A program made the translations under genes and the position numbers. Of a DNA stretch of 64,000 nt, positions 8,284 through 17,253 are shown one piece after another. The DNA lies in NCBI RefSeq assembly GCF_022807995.1, contig NZ_CP094351.1:5069501-5133500 (forward strand). Direction: 5' to 3'. The DNA is from Pseudomonas orientalis. Lineage in GTDB: Bacteria; Pseudomonadota; Gammaproteobacteria; Pseudomonadales; Pseudomonadaceae. Each line of letters starts with the position of its first letter. The first letter of the stretch is position 1. The notes below the pieces were generated by a model. The model did not search any database. It saw only the letters and a list, made by a program, of their open reading frames with translations, and was not told where the DNA came from.

Positions 8284-9600
8284 ATGGGCCAATGGCTCGA
8301 TAGCATCACCGGCTGGCTGACCGTCAACCCACAATGGCTGGCGGTGGCGGTGTTTATCGTCGCGTGCGTGGAATGCCTGGCCATCGCCGGGCTGATCGTG
8401 CCGGGCACGGTGCTGCTGTTTGCGATTGCCGCGCTGGCCGGCAGCGGCGCGCTGTCGTTGAGCGAAACCCTGCTGCTGGGCTTCCTGGGCGGTTTATTGG
8501 GCGATGGGGTTTCCTACTATCTGGGCCGACATTTCCACCAGAACATCCGGCGTCTGCCCGGTCTGCGCAACCATCCCGAGTGGATGAATGGCGCGGAAAC
8601 CTACTTCCATAAGTACGGCATCGCCAGCCTGCTGGTCGGGCGCTTCATCGGCCCGTTACGGCCCATGCTGCCGATGGTCGCCGGCATGTGCGACATGCCA
8701 TTCCCGCGCTTTGCGGTGGTGAGCGTTCTCGCGGCGGCAGGTTGGTCAGTCGCCTATCTGTTGCCGGGCTGGGCTGCCGGTGCAGCGTTCCGCTTGCCCC
8801 TGCCCGAAGGTTTCTGGCCGGAAGCGGCGATCGTCGCGGCCTGCCTGGCGGTACTGCTGGGGCTGAGTTTGAACAGCAGCCTGCGCGGCCATCGTCGCGT
8901 GACCCTGTGGGTCGGCTGCGCCAGCCTGACGTTGCTGGTCGCGCTGTTTATCGGCTACCCGCATCTCAACGATTTCGACCAGGGCCTGAGCGCACTGGTG
9001 CAGGAACATCGTAGCCCGTGGCTCGACGAGGTGATGGTGCGGATCACCCAACTGGGCGAATTCAAGAAAATGTTCTTTGCCAGCGCAGTGTTTACCGGCC
9101 TGTTGCTGCTGGCGCGACAGTGGCGTCATGCCGTATTCGTCGGCGCCACGCTGGCGGGCGCCGCCGTGATCAATACCGGCACCAAGCTCTTCTTCGCCCG
9201 TGGCCGTCCGGAAATCCTGGCCGACCCGCTCACCAGTTTCAGCATGCCCAGCGGCCATGCCTCCGGCGCGTTTGCGTTCTTCCTGGCCCTGGCGGTACTG
9301 GCCGGCCGAGGCCAACCCACGCGGCTGCGCCTGACCTGGCTGCTGCTGGGGTGCATTCCTGCGGCGTTCATTGCGTTGTCGCGGGTCTACCTGGGTGCCC
9401 ACTGGCCTACGGATATCCTGGCCGGCACGCTGCTGGCAATGAGCGTGTGCGCGTTGAGCCTCGCCCTCATTCAATACCGCAGCCCATTGCCGCCGATGAC
9501 GCAAAAAGCCTGGTGGCTGGTATTGCCCATGGTAGTGGCGGTGCTCGGGTTTATCGCGCTTACCGGCACCTCACACGCGTTGCTCAGGTACGCCTACTGA
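8284..9600 (+). CDS. DedA-family / PAP2 phosphatase fusion membrane protein
   Basis: 438-residue integral membrane protein with two domains. The N-terminal half is a DedA/SNARE-associated domain (GLIVPGTVLLFAIAALAG, and ARG-type motif GRFIGPLRPMLPMVAGM). The C-terminal half is a PAP2/LPP phosphatase domain with the motifs KLFFARGRP, SMPSGHASG and SRVYLGAHWPTD. It probably dephosphorylates a lipid phosphate such as undecaprenyl or phosphatidyl phosphate at the inner membrane; the exact substrate is unknown. The start at 8284 has GGAG eight bases upstream. Its stop overlaps the convergent small gene by 7 bases. Confidence 0.88.
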   Translation: MGQWLDSITGWLTVNPQWLAVAVFIVACVECLAIAGLIVPGTVLLFAIAALAGSGALSLSETLLLGFLGGLLGDGVSYYLGRHFHQNIRRLPGLRNHPEWMNGAETYFHKYGIASLLVGRFIGPLRPMLPMVAGMCDMPFPRFAVVSVLAAAGWSVAYLLPGWAAGAAFRLPLPEGFWPEAAIVAACLAVLLGLSLNSSLRGHRRVTLWVGCASLTLLVALFIGYPHLNDFDQGLSALVQEHRSPWLDEVMVRITQLGEFKKMFFASAVFTGLLLLARQWRHAVFVGATLAGAAVINTGTKLFFARGRPEILADPLTSFSMPSGHASGAFAFFLALAVLAGRGQPTRLRLTWLLLGCIPAAFIALSRVYLGAHWPTDILAGTLLAMSVCALSLALIQYRSPLPPMTQKAWWLVLPMVVAVLGFIALTGTSHALLRYAY

Positions 9601-9809
9601 CCCTTGGCCGGACCGATCCAGTCCACCGACGCGCTGCGACGTTCAACACAACGCTCGCGTCGTTCCAGCAGCATTTCATCGGCAATGTCGGCGGCGCGCT
9701 CGGCGATGTATTCCGCGCTCCGCGCGGGATCGTGCCGGAGTAACTGCGTGGTGACGCTGACGAAATACGCGTCCCAGGCAGCCTGTTCCGAGGGTGTCAG
9801 CTGAATCAT
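9594..9809 (-). CDS. Small conserved hypothetical protein (71 aa)
   Basis: Soluble, strongly charged small protein starting MIQLTPSEQAAWDAYF, rich in Ala, Glu and Arg and predicted all-helical. I do not recognise a named domain. The ATG at 9809 has GGAG six bases upstream; the upstream ATG at 9815 abuts the same GGAG and is less likely. A similar small gene sits at this position next to the PAP2 gene in other pseudomonads as far as I recall, so it is probably real. Function unknown. Confidence 0.65.
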   Translation of the reverse strand: MIQLTPSEQAAWDAYFVSVTTQLLRHDPARSAEYIAERAADIADEMLLERRERCVERRSASVDWIGPAKGQ

Positions 9810-9911
9810 GGTCATCTCCGATCATTGGGGGTGTGATCGGAAAATAGTGCGGGCCACGTCCCTGAAGCGGACGAAACAAAGTCTGATACCCGCGTCAGAG
9901 CATTCCGAATC

Positions 9912-10502
9912 TCAGGTGAACAGCTCACCCTGCAATTCATCCAGCAACATCTGGATCGCATCCAGCCGCATCTGCGGATCGTCGAGTTGCAGCAGGTCGA
10001 CTTTATCCGCCTCGGTGAACGGCAGCAGATAGGCCAGCTGATTACTCAGAGCCTGCTGACCCTCGGCATGGGCGTCCATATCCAGCGAAGCGACCATCGG
10101 GTGCTCGGCCAATGCCTGGAGCAACGCCAGCAGGTCGGCGTCCTCCTCTTCCAGCGGCTGGTCCGGCAGTTCTTCGAGCCATTGCACGTCGGCGACCAGC
10201 AACTGGTCCTTCTGCACCTTGGCATCATGCACGCGAAAACGCCGTCCGCCCTCGACGCGAATTCCCAGCAGGCCGTTATCCTGCTGCGTGAAGTCGCGGA
10301 TCAGCGCTTCGCAGCCGATCAACGCATAGCCGTCCGGGGCCAGGCCGACCTCCTTGCCATCGAGGATGCACACCACACCGAAGCTTTCGCCCTTTTTCAT
10401 GCAGCGGCTGATCATGTCCAGGTAGCGCGCTTCGAACAGTTGCAAATCGAGGGTGCAACCAGGGAACAGCACAGTGTTGAGTGGAAACAGCGCCAGACTC
10501 AT
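9912..10502 (-). CDS. LON-substrate-binding-domain protein (no protease domain)
   Basis: 196 residues consisting only of the N-terminal substrate-recognition fold of Lon proteases. The N-terminus LALFPLNTVLFPGCTLDLQLFEARYLDM and the following CMKKGESFGVV are diagnostic of this family (bacterial YcaX-type, related to cereblon). There is no AAA+ or Ser-Lys protease domain. Its role is unproven; a peptide or protein recognition function is an inference from the fold. It is followed on the same strand after 21 bases by lrgB upstream, but whether they are cotranscribed is uncertain. Confidence 0.88.
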   Translation of the reverse strand: MSLALFPLNTVLFPGCTLDLQLFEARYLDMISRCMKKGESFGVVCILDGKEVGLAPDGYALIGCEALIRDFTQQDNGLLGIRVEGGRRFRVHDAKVQKDQLLVADVQWLEELPDQPLEEEDADLLALLQALAEHPMVASLDMDAHAEGQQALSNQLAYLLPFTEADKVDLLQLDDPQMRLDAIQMLLDELQGELFT

Positions 10503-10523
10503 AAAGGTTTCCTTAAACCCGGT

Positions 10524-11240
10524 TTATACAATCACCGACACAGCCAGCGGCAGGAACACTGCCGTGGCCACGCCCATCAGACTCATGGCCAGCGCCGCAA
10601 AGGCGCCGCATTCTTCGCTTTCCTGCAGGGCCACCGAGGTGCCGACCGCATGGGCCGTCATGCCCAGAGCCATGCCGCGCGCCTCGGGGCTGTAGACACC
10701 CAGGCGCGACAGGAACGCCGGCCCGATCATCGCGCCGGCCACCCCGGTGATCAGCACGAACACCGCGGCCAATGCCGCCACCCCACCGATCTGCTCGGCG
10801 ACCAGCATCGCGATCGGCGACGTCACCGACTTGGGCGCCATGGTCATCAGCACCCGGTGTTCGGCGCCGAACCACCAGCCCAGCAACACGCACAGGCCGG
10901 TGGCCAGCACCCCGCCTATCACCAGCGTAGTAAAAATCGGCCAGAACAATTGGCGAATCCGTCGCAGGTTCAGATAAAGCGGCACCGCCAGGGCCACCGT
11001 CGCCGGCCCCAGCAGAATGCCCATGATCGCGGTGCTCTCACGGTATTCGGCGTAGCTCAGGCCGCAGATCAGCAACACGCCGATCACCAGCAACATGGAG
11101 ACCAGCACCGGCTGCAGGAAGATCCAGCGGGTTTTCTCGAACGCCGCCAGTACCAGTTGATAAGCGCCCAGGGTAATACCGATACCGAACAACGGGTGAT
11201 GAATGACGGCTGTCCAGGCGCCCTGCCAGTCGAACATCAT
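10524..11240 (-). CDS. lrgB: LrgB/CidB-family membrane protein
   Basis: About 238 residues, nearly all hydrophobic, with the LrgB signature ESTAIMGILLGPATVALAVP and the C-terminal GMTAHAVGTSVALQES motif. LrgAB/CidAB proteins resemble holin/antiholin pairs and some act as pyruvate or glycolate carriers; which role applies here cannot be seen. Starts ATGATG, with the first ATG overlapping the stop of the upstream lrgA by four bases. The reading frame is open further upstream, but that part lies inside lrgA. Confidence 0.9.
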   Translation of the reverse strand: MMFDWQGAWTAVIHHPLFGIGITLGAYQLVLAAFEKTRWIFLQPVLVSMLLVIGVLLICGLSYAEYRESTAIMGILLGPATVALAVPLYLNLRRIRQLFWPIFTTLVIGGVLATGLCVLLGWWFGAEHRVLMTMAPKSVTSPIAMLVAEQIGGVAALAAVFVLITGVAGAMIGPAFLSRLGVYSPEARGMALGMTAHAVGTSVALQESEECGAFAALAMSLMGVATAVFLPLAVSVIV

Positions 11241-11590
11241 TGCCCCCGCTCCTTGCGCTTGACCATCCGTTCCATCAGCACGCCGACAACCCCCATGGCG
11301 ATGACCAGCGACAGCACCAGCGCGCCGACGATGGCCCAGAAGTCGGCAACGATGTCCTTGGCGTACACCATCACGCCCACGGCCGGCGGCACCAGCAGCA
11401 ACGGCAAATAGCGCAGCAGGCTGCTGGCCGCCAGGCTCAGCGGCTCGCTGACTTCGCCGCGCCAGATCAGAAAGCCGAGCATCAGCAGCAGGCCGATGAT
11501 CGGCCCCGGCAAGACCGGCAACAGCACATGATTGAGCGCAGTGCCGATCAATTGAAACAGCACCAGCCAGGTCAGGCCACGTAACAGCAT
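11237..11590 (-). CDS. lrgA: CidA/LrgA-family membrane protein
   Basis: 117-residue protein with four hydrophobic segments, beginning MLLRGLTWLVLFQLIG and containing LLPVLPGPIIGLLLML, the typical CidA/LrgA core. Partner of the downstream lrgB, with ATGA overlap. GGGAGG lies 8 bases before the ATG at 11590; a TTG at 11608 is a weaker alternative start. The family controls autolysis in Gram-positives; in Gram-negatives its function is less clear. Confidence 0.88.
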   Translation of the reverse strand: MLLRGLTWLVLFQLIGTALNHVLLPVLPGPIIGLLLMLGFLIWRGEVSEPLSLAASSLLRYLPLLLVPPAVGVMVYAKDIVADFWAIVGALVLSLVIAMGVVGVLMERMVKRKERGQ

Positions 11591-11773
11591 CCTCTCTGCC
11601 TCCCTCAAAGTTCGTGCGCATTATAAGCACGCCCGCCCTATGCTCCGGCATTCGCCAAAAGCATGTTGGGTTGACCGGGCCGATTGCCCATGGTGATCTA
11701 CATTGGTTCTCTGTATCCCATAAAAAAACCCTCATCTGCGGGGAATAAAAATGACGAACCCAGGAGAAACGCA

Positions 11774-12229
11774 ATGCCCTATGTACCCGTAGCGCAGCTC
11801 AAGGATTATGTCGGCAAGGAACTGGGACGTTCCGAATGGCTTACCATCGACCAGGCGCGCATCAACCTGTTCGCAGAGGCCACCGGCGATCATCAGTTCA
11901 TCCACGTCGACCCGGTCAAGGCGGCGCAAACCCCGTTCGGCAGCACCATCGCCCATGGGTTCCTGTCGCTGTCGCTGATGCCCAAGCTGATGGAGGACAT
12001 CCTGATCATGCCCGAAGGCCTGAAGATGGCGATCAACTACGGCCTGGACAGCGTGCGCTTCATCCAGCCGGTGAAGGTCGACTCCAAGGTGCGCCTGAAC
12101 GTCACCCTCACCGACGTCCACGAGAAAAAACCTGGCCAGTGGCTGTTCAAGGCCACCGCCACGCTGGAAATCGAAGGTCAGGAAAAACCGGCCTACATCG
12201 CTGAGTCATTGTCACTCTGCTTCGTGTAG
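11774..12229 (+). CDS. MaoC-family (R)-enoyl-CoA hydratase-like protein
   Basis: 151-residue hotdog-fold protein. The hydratase-2 motif is visible as AEATGDHQFIHVDPVKAAQTPFGSTIAHGFLSLSLMP, including the catalytic Asp and His of (R)-specific enoyl-CoA hydratases. It may hydrate enoyl-CoA in fatty acid or PHA metabolism; the true substrate is unknown. AGGAG precedes the ATG at 11774 by 8 bases. It stands alone between divergent lrgAB and the MORN lipoprotein gene. Confidence 0.9.
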   Translation: MPYVPVAQLKDYVGKELGRSEWLTIDQARINLFAEATGDHQFIHVDPVKAAQTPFGSTIAHGFLSLSLMPKLMEDILIMPEGLKMAINYGLDSVRFIQPVKVDSKVRLNVTLTDVHEKKPGQWLFKATATLEIEGQEKPAYIAESLSLCFV

Positions 12230-12238
12230 GACGCTGCC

Positions 12239-12265
12239 TGTGGCGAGGCAACAAACCTTGCCACA
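12239..12265. terminator. Hairpin after the MaoC gene
   Basis: Inverted repeat TGTGGCGAGG / CCTTGCCACA with a 7-base loop, one G-T pair, ten bases after the stop codon. No U-run follows, so it may be a bidirectional stabiliser rather than a canonical rho-independent terminator. Confidence 0.5.
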
Positions 12266-12334
12266 GTGTATGTAAATTTATGTACGAAACGCGCAGCTGC
12301 GGCATACTCGGCGCTCAATTATCCGGATCCCGCT

Positions 12335-14053
12335 ATGCGCTCACTCGCTCCCCTTGCCCTTGCCCTGTTGCTCACCGCTTGCGGAGACGGCGAATCGCTG
12401 TTGCCGCCCGATGCGCGCCTGCCCGATGGCGGCCGCTACCGTGGCGATGTGGTCAACGGCTTGCTGCAAGGCCAGGGGCGCGTCGACTACCCCAACGGCA
12501 GCTGGTACGCCGGCGAGTTCGATAAGGGCCAGTGGCACGGGCAGGGCGAATGGCATGGCAGCAACGGCGAAATCTACAAGGGCCAGTTCAAGCAAGGCCT
12601 GTTTGATGGCCAGGGCAGCCTGACCACGGCGGGCAGCAGCTATGTGGGCGGCTTCAAGAACGGTCGACGCAACGGCGAAGGCACTCTCAAAGAGGGGCAG
12701 ATGACCTATCGCGGCGAATTCAAGGACGACCAGTATTCCGGCCTCGGGCGTCTGGAACTGCCCGACGGCAGCCAATACCAGGGCCAGTTCGCCCACGGCA
12801 AACCCAATGGCGAAGGCCAGCGCAACGACGACAGCGGCAATCAGTTCAGCGGCCACTTTGTCGATGGCCAGCTCGAAGGCAACGGCACCTTCAACAGCGC
12901 CGATGGCGATATCTACGTCGGCCAGTTCAAACAGAACCAGCTCAACGGCAAGGGGCGCTACGAAAACGCCGACGGCGATGTCTGGATCGGCCAGTTCAAG
13001 GAAGGCGCCCTCAGCGGCAAAGGTGAGCTGATTGGCGTCGACGGCAGCCATTACGTCGGCCAGTTCAGCGATTGGCGCTTCAGCGGCGAAGGTCGCCTGA
13101 ATCTTACCGATGGCAGCTTCTATATCGGCGGCTTTGACAGCGACAGCTACCAGGGCCGCGGCACGCTGGTGCTGGCCGACGGCACGGTACAGGCCGGCAC
13201 CTGGGTCAACGGCATGCACGTGCGCGACGCCGACGGCAAGCTGTTGCCCGACCCACTGGAAATCGGCGTATTGGCCCAGGGCCACTTGCTGGCCGAGGCG
13301 CTCGCCGCCGTTCCCGCGTCCACGCCCGCCGTCGAGCTGTACACCCTGGCATTGGCCGGCGACGGCAAGCAAAGCGTGTTCTTGCGCGAAGCCGATTACG
13401 TCAGCAACATGCTCGCCACCCGCTTCGGTGCCCATGGGCAGATTCGCCTGGTCAACCACCGCGACCATATTGCCGACCGTCCCATGGCCACCCGCGAAAA
13501 TCTGCGCCGTGCCGTGCAAACCCTGGCCGACCGCAGCGGTCCGGAAGACCTGGTGTTCATCTATATGACCAGCCACGGCACCCATGAACACGAACTGGTG
13601 CTCGACCAGCCGCGCATGGAACTGGCCGACCTGCCGGCCGATGAACTGGCCGCCGTGCTCGCCCCCCTGAAAAACCGCGACAAGATCGTCGTGATTTCCG
13701 CCTGCTACTCCGGCGGCTTCATCCCGGCGTTGAAGGACGAGCGCACGCTGATCATGACCGCCTCGCGTGCTGATCGTGTGTCGTTCGGCTGCTCGGAAGA
13801 AGCGGACTTTACCTACTTCGGCGATGCCCTTTTCGCACAGGCTTTCAACCAAACGGACGATTTGCAACAGGCCTTCAAACTGGCACAACTGCACGTGGCC
13901 GAACGCGAACAGGCGGACAACTTCGAAGCCTCCGAACCGCAGATCTGGGCGCCCAAGGGCGTGATCGCCCACTGGCAATTATTACGTAAACAGCAGGCAC
14001 GAAAGGCGCTCGAAAGCGTCTCAATGAATAGCAAGGAAGCCAAAGGCAACTAA
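12335..14053 (+). CDS. MORN-repeat lipoprotein with C-terminal caspase-like (C13) peptidase domain
   Basis: 572-residue predicted lipoprotein: signal MRSLAPLALALLLTAC with lipobox Cys at residue 16. Residues about 30-290 are some ten MORN repeats of the type YxGqFkxGxxxGxGxl, an extended beta-sheet surface often used for membrane or protein binding. The C-terminal part carries a cysteine-peptidase dyad in the motifs YMTSHGTHEHE (His near 414) and VISACYSGGFIP (Cys near 457), as in the C13/caspase-like clan CD. Its substrate is unknown. The start at 12335 is chosen because it gives a clean lipoprotein signal. Confidence 0.88.
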   Translation: MRSLAPLALALLLTACGDGESLLPPDARLPDGGRYRGDVVNGLLQGQGRVDYPNGSWYAGEFDKGQWHGQGEWHGSNGEIYKGQFKQGLFDGQGSLTTAGSSYVGGFKNGRRNGEGTLKEGQMTYRGEFKDDQYSGLGRLELPDGSQYQGQFAHGKPNGEGQRNDDSGNQFSGHFVDGQLEGNGTFNSADGDIYVGQFKQNQLNGKGRYENADGDVWIGQFKEGALSGKGELIGVDGSHYVGQFSDWRFSGEGRLNLTDGSFYIGGFDSDSYQGRGTLVLADGTVQAGTWVNGMHVRDADGKLLPDPLEIGVLAQGHLLAEALAAVPASTPAVELYTLALAGDGKQSVFLREADYVSNMLATRFGAHGQIRLVNHRDHIADRPMATRENLRRAVQTLADRSGPEDLVFIYMTSHGTHEHELVLDQPRMELADLPADELAAVLAPLKNRDKIVVISACYSGGFIPALKDERTLIMTASRADRVSFGCSEEADFTYFGDALFAQAFNQTDDLQQAFKLAQLHVAEREQADNFEASEPQIWAPKGVIAHWQLLRKQQARKALESVSMNSKEAKGN

Positions 14054-14082
14054 GCTGTAACGTGTAACACGGGGGAAACACC

Positions 14083-14724
14083 ATGTACCTGACACCGCAG
14101 CATATCTTGCTGGCCGGCGCCTCTGGCCTTACCGGCGAACACTTGCTGGACCGCCTGCTCAACGAACCCACCGTCACCCGCGTGCTGGCACCCAGCCGCA
14201 AGCCACTGGCTGAACACCCACGCCTGGAAAACCCGGTAGGCGACCCGGCCGTGTTCCTGCCCCAACTGAGCGGCCAGGTGGATATCGCCTTCTGCTGCTT
14301 GGGTACCACGATCAAGAAAGCCGGTTCCGAAGCGGCGTTCCGGGCGGTCGACCTGGACATGGTGGTGGCCTTCGCCAGGCGCGCTCGGGAACTGGGCGCA
14401 CGGCACCTGATCGTGATCAGTGCGATTGGCGCCGACCCGAAATCCTCGGTGTTCTACAACCGGGTCAAAGGGGAAATGGAACAGGCACTCAGAGCCCAGG
14501 ATTGGCCGCAACTGACCATCGTGCGGCCCTCGTTGTTGTTGGGCGAACGACTGGAACCGCGCCTGGCCGAACAACTGGCCGGGCCATTGTCTCGCTTGAT
14601 TCCGGGCAAGTACCACGGTATCGAAGTGTGCGAACTGGCCCGCGCCATGTGGCGTCTGGCGCTGGAAGAGCAGGATGGCGTGCGGGTGGTGGAGTCGGAT
14701 GAGCTGCGCAAGCTAGGTAAATAA
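14083..14724 (+). CDS. NAD(P)H-binding Rossmann oxidoreductase (TIP30/HTATIP2-like)
   Basis: 213 residues with the nucleotide-binding motif LLAGASGLTGEHLLDRLL at the N-terminus, a CCLGTTIKKAGSEAAFRAVD segment, and an atypical SDR active site (FYNRVKGEME with Tyr and Lys). This matches the extended/atypical SDR group that includes HTATIP2. Substrate unknown. It starts 29 bases after the MORN protein and could be cotranscribed. A REP doublet follows 24 bases after the stop. Confidence 0.82.
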   Translation: MYLTPQHILLAGASGLTGEHLLDRLLNEPTVTRVLAPSRKPLAEHPRLENPVGDPAVFLPQLSGQVDIAFCCLGTTIKKAGSEAAFRAVDLDMVVAFARRARELGARHLIVISAIGADPKSSVFYNRVKGEMEQALRAQDWPQLTIVRPSLLLGERLEPRLAEQLAGPLSRLIPGKYHGIEVCELARAMWRLALEEQDGVRVVESDELRKLGK

Positions 14725-14748
14725 ATAAAGACGAACACGGAACCCAAT

Positions 14749-14836
14749 GTGGGAGGGGGCTTGCCCCCGATAGCGGAGTGTCAGTCGCTGAAGATATTGA
14801 CTGGACTACCGCCATCGGGGGCAAGCCCCCTCCCAC
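14749..14836. repeat. REPIN, GTGGGAGGGGGCTTGC family
   Basis: Two inverted REP arms, GTGGGAGGGGGCTTGCCCCC and its complement, flank a spacer whose ends (TCAGTC and GACTGGA) can pair. It lies between the convergent oxidoreductase and YceK genes, the typical intergenic, convergent location. Confidence 0.93.
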
Positions 14837-14866
14837 ATTGGTTTTATGGTGTTGGTGAGAATTGCG

Positions 14867-15151
14867 TTACAGGCCGCCGGTGGCGTTGAAGCCGACGCCC
14901 AGCACGGTCAACAACGACAGTGGCAACAGCAGCGTATCGAGCAACGCACTGGCGGGCAGGTCGATATGGGGATAGCTGGGGGCCTCGGCGCCGAACCTGT
15001 CCCTGGCACAGCAGCCGCCGTTGATCGCGTACAGATCCAGCCGGGTGCCCGCATACACCACCGGCGCGCCCGGTTGCGCCGCATCCAGCGTGCGCGCGGT
15101 GGCGCAGCCGGTCAGTTGCAGCGCCAGCACCAGCAACAGCGCCTTATTCAT
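14867..15151 (-). CDS. YceK/YidQ-family small lipoprotein
   Basis: 94 residues. Signal peptide MNKALLLVLALQLTGC with lipobox Cys16, followed by the family features VYAGTRLDLYAI, a CC pair, and a hydrophobic C-terminal segment LPASALLDTLLLPLSLLTVLGVG. Function unknown; outer-membrane anchored by prediction. Its start overlaps the end of ubiX by 8 bases, so it is probably the last gene of the mpl-ubiX operon. Confidence 0.8.
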   Translation of the reverse strand: MNKALLLVLALQLTGCATARTLDAAQPGAPVVYAGTRLDLYAINGGCCARDRFGAEAPSYPHIDLPASALLDTLLLPLSLLTVLGVGFNATGGL

Positions 15152-15773
15152 CGCCACTCAAGTGATGCTCGCCCCAACGCGGCAGCATGTCCTGGGGGAT
15201 ATTCAGCAGGTTGAGAATACGCGCCACCACAAAGTCCACCAGATCATCGATGGTCTGCGGCTGATGATAGAAGCCCGGCGATGCGGGCAGTATGGTCACC
15301 CCCATGTTCGACAACTTGAGCATGTGTTCCAGGTGAATACTGGAATAAGGCGCCTCACGTGGCACCAGAATCAACTGGCGCCGCTCCTTCAAGGTGACGT
15401 CCGCCGCGCGTTCGATCAAGTTATTGCACGCCCCGGTGGCAATCGCCGACAAAGTGCCGGTAGAGCATGGCACTACCACCATCGCCGCCGGCGCACCTGA
15501 GCCGGAAGCCACCGGCGACATCCAGTCCTCTTTGCCATACACCTTGATCTGCCCCGCCGCCGCACCGGTGTATTCGGTCAGGAAGGCTTGCATCATCTGC
15601 ACTTTGGCCGGCAGCTCGACTTCGGTCTCGGTGGCCATGACCAGTTGCGCGGCCTTGGAGATCAGAAAGTGCACCTCACGCTCTTCACGCACCAGGCAAT
15701 CGAGCAGGCGCAGGCCATACGGCGCACCGGACGCGCCGGTCATCGCCAGCGTAATACGTTCCGGGCCGCTCAC
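15144..15773 (-). CDS. ubiX: Flavin prenyltransferase UbiX
   Basis: Makes prenylated FMN, the cofactor of the decarboxylase UbiD in ubiquinone synthesis. The family motifs ITLAMTGASGAPYGLRLLD near the N-terminus and VVPCSTGTLSAIATGACNNLIERAADV are clear, as is LVPREAPYSSIHLEHM. I choose GTG at 15773, which overlaps the mpl stop as GTGA; the frame stays open upstream inside mpl, but that part is not UbiX-like. Confidence 0.95.
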   Translation of the reverse strand: MSGPERITLAMTGASGAPYGLRLLDCLVREEREVHFLISKAAQLVMATETEVELPAKVQMMQAFLTEYTGAAAGQIKVYGKEDWMSPVASGSGAPAAMVVVPCSTGTLSAIATGACNNLIERAADVTLKERRQLILVPREAPYSSIHLEHMLKLSNMGVTILPASPGFYHQPQTIDDLVDFVVARILNLLNIPQDMLPRWGEHHLSGDE

Positions 15774-17119
15774 TGGAGTGCCTCGGCCAGCTTGCCGTGC
15801 AGGCCACCGAAGCCTCCGTTGCTCATGATCACCACGTGGGTGCCCGGCTTGGCCAGGTGTTTGACGTGCTCGATGATGCCTTCCAGCGAGTCGCATACCT
15901 TCGAAGGCACGCTGCACAGTGCGGCGATGGCCGGCAGGTCCCAGCCGAGGTTGGCGGGTGCGTACCACACCACCTGGTCGGCGTCATTCACGCTTTCGGG
16001 CAGGCCATCGCGGTGCGCTCCCAGCTTCATGGAGTTGGAACGCGGCTCGACGATCGCAATGATCTGCGCACCACCGATGCGCTTGCGCAGGCCATCCAAT
16101 GTGGTGGCAATCGCCGTGGGGTGATGGGCAAAGTCGTCGTAGATGGTAATCCCGTTCACGTCGGCGACCTTTTCCATGCGGCGCTTCACGCTCTTGAACG
16201 CGCTCAATGCGGCGATGCCCACGGCTGGCGTCACGCCCACATGCCGCGCGGCAGCCAGGGTAACCAACGCATTGGCGACGTTATGCTGACCGGTCATGCC
16301 CCAGTCGACCACGCCTTGGGCCGCGCCTTCGAACAGCACTTCAAACCGGGAACCGTCGTCACTGAGCAACTTGACCTGCCACTGCCCGCCGACGCCCGTG
16401 GTTTGCACCGGGGTCCAGCAGCCCATGTCGATCACGCGCTGCAACGCGGGCTCGGTGGTTGGATGGATCACCAGGCCTTCGCTGGGGATGGTGCGCACCA
16501 GATGGTGGAATTGCCGTTCAATGGCCGGCAGATCGGGGAAGATGTCGGCGTGATCGAATTCCAGGTTGTTCAGGATCGCTGTGCGCGGACGGTAGTGGAC
16601 GAACTTGGAGCGCTTGTCGAAAAAGGCGCTGTCGTATTCATCGGCCTCAATCACGAAAAATGGCGTGTCACCCAGGCGCGCCGACACCGAGAAATTCTGC
16701 GGAACGCCGCCGATCAGAAAGCCCGGGCTCATGCCCGCGTGCTCCAGCACCCAGGCCAGCATGCTGCTGGTGGTAGTCTTGCCGTGGGTGCCGGCGACGG
16801 CCAATACCCAGCGGCCCTGCAGCACGTGATCAGCCAGCCACTGGGGACCGGAGACGTAAGGCAACCCCTTGTTCAACACGTATTCGACCGCCGGGTTGCC
16901 ACGCGACATCGCATTGCCAATCACCACCAGATCCGGCACCGGGTTGAATTGCGAAGGATCGTAACCCTGGGTCAGTTCAATCCCTTGCGCCTGCAGTTGC
17001 GTGCTCATCGGTGGATAAACGTTGGCATCGGAACCGGTAACGTGATGGCCCAGCTCTTTGGCCAGAACCGCCATCGAACCCATGAACGTGCCGCAGATAC
17101 CCAGAATATGAATGTGCAT
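15770..17119 (-). CDS. mpl: UDP-N-acetylmuramate:L-alanyl-gamma-D-glutamyl-meso-diaminopimelate ligase
   Basis: Cell-wall recycling ligase that joins the recovered tripeptide to UDP-MurNAc. Mur-ligase architecture: N-terminal MHIHILGICGTFMGSMAVLAKELGH, ATP-binding AVAGTHGKTTTSSMLAWVL near residue 110, and a C-terminal domain with YDDFAHHPTAI. The start at 17119 has GAGG seven bases upstream; an in-frame ATG at 17137 is less likely. It leads an operon with ubiX and the YceK lipoprotein gene. Confidence 0.95.
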   Translation of the reverse strand: MHIHILGICGTFMGSMAVLAKELGHHVTGSDANVYPPMSTQLQAQGIELTQGYDPSQFNPVPDLVVIGNAMSRGNPAVEYVLNKGLPYVSGPQWLADHVLQGRWVLAVAGTHGKTTTSSMLAWVLEHAGMSPGFLIGGVPQNFSVSARLGDTPFFVIEADEYDSAFFDKRSKFVHYRPRTAILNNLEFDHADIFPDLPAIERQFHHLVRTIPSEGLVIHPTTEPALQRVIDMGCWTPVQTTGVGGQWQVKLLSDDGSRFEVLFEGAAQGVVDWGMTGQHNVANALVTLAAARHVGVTPAVGIAALSAFKSVKRRMEKVADVNGITIYDDFAHHPTAIATTLDGLRKRIGGAQIIAIVEPRSNSMKLGAHRDGLPESVNDADQVVWYAPANLGWDLPAIAALCSVPSKVCDSLEGIIEHVKHLAKPGTHVVIMSNGGFGGLHGKLAEALQ

Positions 17120-17253
17120 AGTTGACCTCGTAAACATCGAGGCAGGTTAGCGTAGGGTGGGAAAGTTCGCACGCTTTAGCTGAGCGCGAAACGCCCGCCG
17201 CAGGGATACGGCGGGCGCGCAGGCTGGGTTAACGTGGCGCCGGCCATCCAGAG

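Noticed and set aside
10524..11774. lrgB read as a 416-residue protein
   Set aside because: The extra upstream part lies within lrgA in another frame. LrgB homologues have about 235 residues and start at the ATGATG near 11240.
12341..13978. A 545-codon open frame on the minus strand across the MORN gene
   Set aside because: It is the mirror of the repetitive MORN coding sequence. Its translation is low-complexity Ala/Val/Leu without any domain, while the plus frame has a signal peptide, repeats and a catalytic dyad.
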